Source: Anaerolineae bacterium
GTDB taxonomy: Bacteria; Chloroflexota; Anaerolineae; 4572-78; NAK82
Assembly: GCA_030598425.1 (NCBI GenBank)
Contig: JAUVPY010000169.1
Coordinates: forward strand, 1 to 6,507
DNA length: 6,507 nt
Direction of reading: 5' to 3'
Under the pieces are notes generated by a model. That model made no database searches. It saw only the letters and a list, made by a program, of their open reading frames with translations, and had not been told where the DNA came from. Both the position numbers and the translations under genes were made by a program. Shown piece after piece: positions 6,114 to 6,507 of the stretch (its first letter is position 1; each line of letters opens with the position of its first letter).

Positions 6114-6380
6114 TCACTTCCTTGTGCCCCACAGGTTGATTGATACGTTTGAAACAGCCAACCCCGTCTCAGCCAGCACTGAACTAATCTCATCGACTGT
6201 TTCTTCGTTCACCAAGGCCGGGTAATTCAGCTCAACGCCGTCCAGCCTACGCACCTTGGATGCCAGCCGGATTCGCTCAGCAGGCGAGCTAGCATTCTTG
6301 TAGCCGTCAGGGTTATAGCGATCGCTCCCGCTTCCAAAGTATCCCAGGTGAGTGGATATCTTTGGTAATGAGTTCGTCAC
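6114..6380 (-). pseudogene. Truncated sugar isomerase/epimerase (xylose-isomerase-like TIM barrel), N-terminal remnant
   Basis: 88 codons. KISTHLGYFGSGSDRYNP (7-24), KVRRLDGVELNYPALVNEE (42-60) and LAVSNVSINLWG (74-85) match the first three strand/helix units of the AP_endonuc_2-type sugar isomerases and epimerases, proteins normally of about 270-340 residues. The reading stops at TGA three residues after NLWG, so only about a quarter to a third of the barrel is present, without the C-terminal metal and catalytic residues. The start is GTG at 6380 with AGGAG 8 bases upstream, so translation signals are intact. No other frame can hold the missing part, because the transketolase gene begins 10 bases later. 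The simplest reading is a deletion that removed the 3' two-thirds while keeping the operon continuous. A genuine short protein or an assembly error cannot be excluded. Confidence 0.6.
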
Positions 6381-6400
6381 AAGGCGTTCTCCTGTACCGT

Positions 6401-6507
6401 TTATAGAGCTTGCTGGTACAGCTCCATCACCTCTGGAAAGGATGGCTTGCGCGGATTGACAATCTGCGCGTTGCCGCTCTCAAAGGCATCTTGGGCCATT
6501 TGCTGAA
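6401..6507 (-). CDS. Iron-containing alcohol dehydrogenase, C-terminal end (rest outside window)
   Basis: Only 34 complete codons and a TAA stop are in the window; the gene enters from the right edge. The reading is QQMAQDAFESGN, then NPRKPSFPEVMELYQQAL. This is the typical end of group III (Fe-dependent) alcohol dehydrogenases, whose C-termini carry A-DA-sGn--NPR followed by an acidic helix with an LY pair. The family reduces or oxidises small aldehydes and alcohols (lactaldehyde, glycolaldehyde, propanediol and others) with NAD(P)H. Metal-binding and nucleotide-binding parts are not visible, so the substrate is open. Its stop is 20 bases from the GTG of the truncated isomerase, so it is the first visible gene of the operon. 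An aldehyde-handling role would suit a pathway with a transketolase or aldolase-like cleavage. Confidence 0.72.
   Translation of the reverse strand, partial: QQMAQDAFESGNAQIVNPRKPSFPEVMELYQQAL

Noticed and set aside
1..6507. CRISPR array, tRNA, rRNA or insertion sequence
   Set aside because: No regularly spaced longer repeats, no cloverleaf-like sequence and no transposase motifs were found on either strand.

Overview
The window looks like a piece of a bacterial chromosome, G+C-rich, most plausibly from the Chloroflexota (Anaerolineae or a relative). This is an inference from three things: a secreted sugar-binding protein that carries an N-terminal LysM-like module and no lipobox, a SUMF1/FGE-fold protein, and degenerate 7-bp tandem repeats between genes. 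No rRNA or tRNA is present to confirm the taxon.

Layout. Positions 1-393 (+) hold the C-terminal 130 codons of a SUMF1/FGE-domain protein. Its stop codon lies at the start of a tract of degenerate heptamer repeats (387-468). The 178-base gap before the next gene also holds a 12-base match to the Shine-Dalgarno complement of 16S rRNA that has no gene behind it. Positions 572-1738 (+) encode a ribose-type ABC transporter binding protein with a LysM-like N-terminus. A long inverted repeat (about 1794-1895) then acts as a shared terminator for this gene and for the operon arriving from the other side.

From 6507 down to 1900 everything is on the minus strand and tightly spaced, so it reads as one operon. 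In order of transcription it has: the end of an iron-containing alcohol dehydrogenase (6401-6507, runs off the window); a truncated remnant of a xylose-isomerase-like TIM-barrel sugar isomerase/epimerase (6114-6380); the two halves of a split transketolase (5265-6104 N-terminal subunit, 4319-5263 C-terminal subunit); an extended RpiB/LacA/LacB-type sugar-phosphate isomerase (3668-4300); and an IlvD/Edd-family sugar-acid dehydratase (1900-3657). Intergenic gaps are 1 to 20 bases, several ribosome-binding sites overlap the previous stop codon, and the operon ends at the shared hairpin.

Together the genes suggest uptake and breakdown of a pentose, tetrose or branched sugar and/or its sugar acid. 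The binding protein brings in a sugar. The isomerase, the transketolase and the alcohol dehydrogenase could rearrange and cleave phosphorylated intermediates, and the dehydratase could turn an aldonate into a 2-keto-3-deoxy acid. No kinase, permease or ATPase is visible here, so the exact substrate and route cannot be set from this window. The combination is the best candidate for an unassigned catabolic pathway.
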